Of a stretch of 64,000 bases of DNA, positions 60,572 through 64,000 are shown piece after piece. Made by a program: the position numbers and the translations under genes. The DNA is taken from contig CM017558.1 of the NCBI GenBank assembly GCA_007844125.1, positions 31,584,230 through 31,648,229 on the forward strand, written 5' to 3'. The stretch is from Sinonovacula constricta. Lineage: Eukaryota > Mollusca > Bivalvia > Cardiida > Solecurtidae. Positions within the stretch are counted from its first letter, which is position 1. Each line of letters starts with the position of its first letter. The notes under the pieces were generated by a model. The model searched no databases, had not been told where the DNA came from, and saw nothing but the letters and a program-made list of their open reading frames with translations.

Positions 60572-61340
60572 ACACAAAACCCAAGACAAACATGATAACA
60601 AAAACATGTAACAACTGATACTCATTTGTACAAGAAAATATGTTGTTAAACTAATCTTAAATAAACTTCTTTGTTGTTGACGGATTTAGTAGGCCGATTT
60701 TCTGCAGACATAATTTCTGTTGACGGATTGAATGTTTTCTTACCGCTTAAAACTGTTTCTGCGACATTGTTACCCACTTCTACATTGTGACTGTCCATAA
60801 ACCGTCTTTTTAACCACTTGGTGTATGGTTGCTACATGTACACGACTTTTTGTGATTAGACTTATCACCTGTTTCAATTGTTAACTGGCGCTTCACACCG
60901 ACCAATTACAAAAACACAACAAATACATTTCAACCGTTTGCAAGACTGAATTAAGCGTATTTTTTCAAGTTTTTCAATTTTGTTATGTTATCAACACGTT
61001 ATCTTTTGCCGCTCAGAAATACCATGGAACACAACAAAAACAACCCCAAAGCACCAAAAGCATTAACAACTAATACTCATTTGTACAAGAAAATATTTTG
61101 TTTAACTAATATGAAATAAACTTCTTTCGCAGGGGAAAGTTGGTACTGCAGATTTTACATCATGTGTTGATTGAGACCACAATGTATGCTGGCGGATCTT
61201 CTGTTTGCGGACCGTCAGTTGTTGGCGCATTTTTAACATGGAGACAGTATATTAACCGTCTCTTTTAACCGGTTGCTTTCTGCTTGTTGCGTGTAAATGT
61301 AAGCTGGTTGTTGACTTATCACCAGTTTCAATTGACAACT
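60572..61340 (+). repeat. tandem intronic duplication, offset about 455 bp
   Basis: Copy 1 (about 60572-60886) and copy 2 (about 61028-61340) share aacaact.atactcatttg, tacaagaaaatat.ttg, aaataaacttcttt, taaccgtct.ttttaacc and cttatcacc.gtttcaattg. An EGF relic follows copy 2 at 61358. Confidence 0.85.
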
Positions 61341-61357
61341 TCAGTAAATGGTTCTAG

Positions 61358-61480
61358 AATGTCATGGCGGTAGCTATGGCATCAAGTGCCAAAGTCAAAT
61401 TGTTGGCTTTAATAATGCCATCGTTGAAATATTCGAACTTCATAATGCGATTGTTGACCATATTTGTCGTAGCAAAGATT
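61358..61480 (+). pseudogene. decayed EGF exon relic
   Basis: After an acceptor-like gttctag the frame reads (E)CHGGSYGIKCQSQ, exactly the start of an EGF module. It then continues as IVGFNNAIVEIF, where the remaining Cys positions are lost, up to a late CR and a stop near 61510. Only the first two Cys survive. Confidence 0.7.
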
Positions 61481-61552
61481 TCTCGATGAACTACATTGTG
61501 AGGTAAAAGCGCTCTCTTGCATTCCTGATTGCGGATTTAAAGAACTATATTT

Positions 61553-61894
61553 GAGAAACTAATTTCGTGTTATGCTTCTTTATCGTATTGGCTAGGCTGA
61601 AATATGAAGAGTTTTATCACGTGAAGAGTTATTCATTTGATCTTAATTATATAAGAAGTCGCAGGGTGTGTCTTATAATAAACAAAATAAAAGCGGTTGC
61701 AATTATCTATTTTTAAACGAATTGGTTTTACTCGAAATTTACAGTAAATATAAGGGCTAAATGGTTGATTGTCGACGTTCATCGGTTGATGAAACATGTT
61801 GGGCCGTTTAAAGTATATCGTGCATTATATGGTGAAGGAATATTTGGCGTTCAAAAATACATAAAACTTGATGAAGCGGAACTGTTTCTTTTGC

Positions 61895-61986
<92 letters not shown>

Positions 61987-62730
61987 GGACTTGGTCGGCA
62001 CTTCGTAACTGGGTATTTTGTTTGGGTGGTTTGAGGTATAATATCACAGAAAACACAGGAATATTCAACAAGTGGGAGAATGAAGAAGAAATGCACCCTT
62101 TGAGAGATTATCTGTTGTTGGTTTTTTACTTAAGATATCTTAGAATGGAGATGGCCTACCAGGCATTATTATGGGAAGATTGGATGTGATACTTCTATTG
62201 AGCAACAGCAAGAAATATTATCCGATGGGTTTATGATTGTTGACTATATTGTTTTGAGTGAAGTGCTGTTTAAAATGGGGAGCGGGATAGTAGGGTTTGC
62301 TTTCTTTTTTGGAGACTATAGAAGATTCAGATTAAACAATTTAGAGAAAGTCAAGCTGGCTGGTCGAAGAGACAACCTTTATAATGCAAGATTGACAATT
62401 AATGTATAAAACGTTCGTAACAAATATATTTATGTACACAACGTTCACACTTTTTAGACGTCTTAGCAGAACATCTGAAATATAAGAAGCTGTTCTAAAT
62501 GTATCTGATTTCTTAGATGTGATGTTGGTGATTTTCTAGTCATATAAGAACTCAGACATTCGAAAAAGAATGTTGAAACCTTTACGTCAAAGGCGTGGAC
62601 CGCTCGCCTTAGTGGCTTGATCGACTTGATATGATCTGAAACATATTGTGGGGTGATGAGAAGTGAGGTTAGGAAGACAAATTCGTGTGGCAATTGAGAA
62701 AGTGACTTGTTCTGATCTTCAAAACACTGA
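61553..62730 (+). repeat. segmental duplication, copy 2
   Basis: Counterpart of 55015-56620 (blocks listed there), direct orientation, about 6 kb apart. Shorter than copy 1, mostly through deletions between 61740 and 61830 and near 62110-62390. Confidence 0.88.
61899..61982 (+). repeat. (GA)n microsatellite
   Basis: About 84 bases of uninterrupted GA, longer and purer than its duplicate at 56162-56222. Confidence 0.97.
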
Positions 62731-62981
62731 TTTTGTTAAGAATTATTTTTTAGATAAATGGCAATTTACTGGATTTAAAGTGTGAAAAAAACAATACCGT
62801 CATTAGGCGAAAATAGCCGTACTCCATTTTACCGATTCTGTATCATTCCTTCCCAGCATTTTACTGAATATTTTGTTTATTTATTCTTGTTTTTTACATT
62901 AAAATCTTAAATTGCAGACATGTCTGAATACCATTAATGAAACAAAACCTCTCTTGAATTGCGGGTATGTTATTGTTTTAG

Positions 62982-63237
62982 AGATCATTTGCCCTGTCAA
63001 TACGTTCGGACTTGACTGCACTCCATGTGGACCTTGTAAGAACGGGTCATGTGACCCTGTGACCGGGGAATGTCCTTATGGCTGCTTTGAAGGATACGTC
63101 GGCAGTATGTGTGAGACATTTAACAGCGATGCCATGTACACTGTTAACGCCGGACTTGTCGGAGCTGGGGTGGGGGTAGCCGTAACATTACTTGTTGTTG
63201 CAGTGATTGTTGCTGTCCTCTGGAAAATAAAGCAAAG
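62982..63237 (+). CDS. locus B exon 15: last EGF module plus transmembrane helix
   Basis: A 256-bp exon, phase 1 at the acceptor (attgttttag) and phase 2 at the donor (ag|gtaatt). It encodes an 8-Cys EGF module (ICPVNTFGLDC, TPCGPC, GSCDPVTGEC, YGCFEGYVGSMCET), a short linker (FNSDAMYTVNA), and then a Gly/Val/Ala/Leu-rich helix of about 24 residues (GLVGAGVGVAVTLLVVAVIV..) ended by W-K-I-K-Q-R. This stop-transfer arrangement predicts a type I single-pass membrane protein with its N terminus outside. The change to phase 2 marks the end of the modular ectodomain; the cytoplasmic exons are beyond 64000. Confidence 0.92.
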
Positions 63238-63364
63238 GTAATTTCCTACGTTTTGACTGATATGACATGCTAAAATAGAGAAAATAGAGAAGAGGACAAA
63301 TTTTTAGGTTCATCTTACTTTAGAACAGACTGTACTGATTATATTTATTCTTTGTATTATTTTC

Positions 63365-63437
<73 letters not shown>
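63365..63437 (+). repeat. (ATT)n microsatellite
   Basis: About 70 bases of uninterrupted ATT triplets. Confidence 0.97.
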
Positions 63438-63438
<1 letters not shown>

Positions 63439-63542
63439 AATTTGCTCTGATTTTCAGGAATTATTGGTTGCATAAGTACATAATTCTAAGCTGTTTCAAT
63501 CTCATGGCTTGAGTAAAGTCAGCGCTATTTGATTTTTCTCAC

Positions 63543-63597
63543 GTGTGTGTGTGTGTGTGTGTATGTGTGTGCGTGCGTGCGTGTGTGTGTATGTGTT
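63543..63597 (+). repeat. (GT)n microsatellite
   Basis: GT repeats with GTGC and GTAT interruptions. Confidence 0.95.
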
Positions 63598-64000
63598 GCT
63601 TGTTCCGACCTTTTCTGCTAAACTATAACTTTTAGAAACATGAAAACGAAAAAGTAAGCAGAATATTGTAGTTTAATGTTCCTGAAATCTTAAGTGGTAA
63701 ATCAGCACAATCATGAGACAATTCGTCTCAAAATTGACTCTTGCAGATTATTTCCGATACTTCATCAGTGTGTAGTTCTTTGTATACTTATTCCTTCATT
63801 TCCGAGGATCAGAGAGAGCAGACTAACGGACCAATGGTTTAGCCCTTGCCAGTATTTTATAAAAGCTTATTGCATTGTTTAAAGCATTGTTTCCAGCTTT
63901 CTCATTTTTGTGTTACTGGAAGCAGCGTCAACTCTCGCGTGGTATTTGCGGAAGAAACGACATATTTTGCAATTTTCTATTTAATTCAAATACATATTGC

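Larger units (their letters stand above)
37572..63237 (+). other. locus B: gene model for an EGF/FTP-domain single-pass receptor
   Basis: The model joins exons 37572-37626, 40287-40445, 42177-42380, 42840-43061, 45325-45528, 47451-47573, 48118-48258, 48584-48727, 49075-49215, 53139-53279, 57785-57925, 58318-58458, 59622-59762, 60242-60382 and 62982-63237. All internal junctions are phase 1, so the frame stays open from the signal peptide to the transmembrane helix. The predicted protein has a signal peptide, one 8-Cys EGF module, two FTP (fucolectin-like) domains, nine further EGF modules and a membrane helix. The cytoplasmic part lies outside the window. Multi-EGF receptors of this layout in molluscs include MEGF10/11-like scavenger receptors and receptor tyrosine phosphatase-like proteins. 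Which applies cannot be told without the cytoplasmic exons. FTP domains generally bind sugars and Ca2+, so a recognition or phagocytic role is plausible inference. Confidence 0.75.
63238..64000 (+). other. start of the intron after the transmembrane exon
   Basis: Contains (ATT)n at 63365-63437 and (GT)n at 63543-63597. No further exon was recognised before the window ends. Confidence 0.7.

Noticed and set aside
61808..62096. Leu/Ser-repeat frames on the minus strand
   Set aside because: Translation of the (GA)n microsatellite.

Overview
The window is AT-rich eukaryotic DNA: GT-AG introns, short exons in long non-coding stretches, many microsatellites and short interspersed repeats, and two 100-base assembly gaps. 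Its main content is a family of secreted or membrane proteins built from laminin-type EGF modules (8 Cys) and fucolectin-like (FTP, F5/8C-related) domains. Together with a mariner fossil and tRNA-derived SINEs this suggests a lophotrochozoan, most likely a bivalve mollusc. That taxonomic call is inference; no marker gene is present.

Layout. 1-582 is a decayed mariner transposase (minus strand). 3953-5585 and 10961-12140 are arms of a large imperfect inverted duplication. Between them lies locus A: a 55-bp signal-peptide exon (6095-6149) and a 159-bp EGF exon (8136-8294), with no recognisable continuation. Two more 55-bp signal-peptide exons lie on the minus strand (15930-15984 and 20694-20748), each followed by a good donor but no recognisable downstream exon. 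17520-18325 is a diverged minisatellite and 19601-20555 a pogo/Tigger-like element. 21-31 kb is mostly repeat debris, including a LINE reverse transcriptase fossil near 27.3 kb. A fourth 55-bp signal exon is at 31960-32014 (+).

From 37572 to 63237 (+) runs one large gene, locus B, complete except for its cytoplasmic end. It encodes a signal peptide, one N-terminal EGF module, two FTP domains of two exons each, a series of EGF modules nearly all on 141-bp exons, and a last exon with one EGF module plus a transmembrane helix. The donor at 63238 shows that a cytoplasmic part lies beyond the window. Every internal intron of the model is phase 1, so modules can be added or lost without breaking the frame. 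The gene shows this happening: at least four decayed or partial EGF exons lie between the intact ones, and its introns carry several tandem and segmental duplications.

The most interesting points are: (1) five first exons of identical length, in both orientations, three preceded by a shared promoter-proximal sequence; (2) the near-identical signal+EGF start at loci A and B; (3) the birth and death of EGF exons inside locus B. The likely role is a cell-surface recognition receptor (EGF and lectin-like ectodomain, one transmembrane helix). The ligand and the cytoplasmic effector cannot be seen here.
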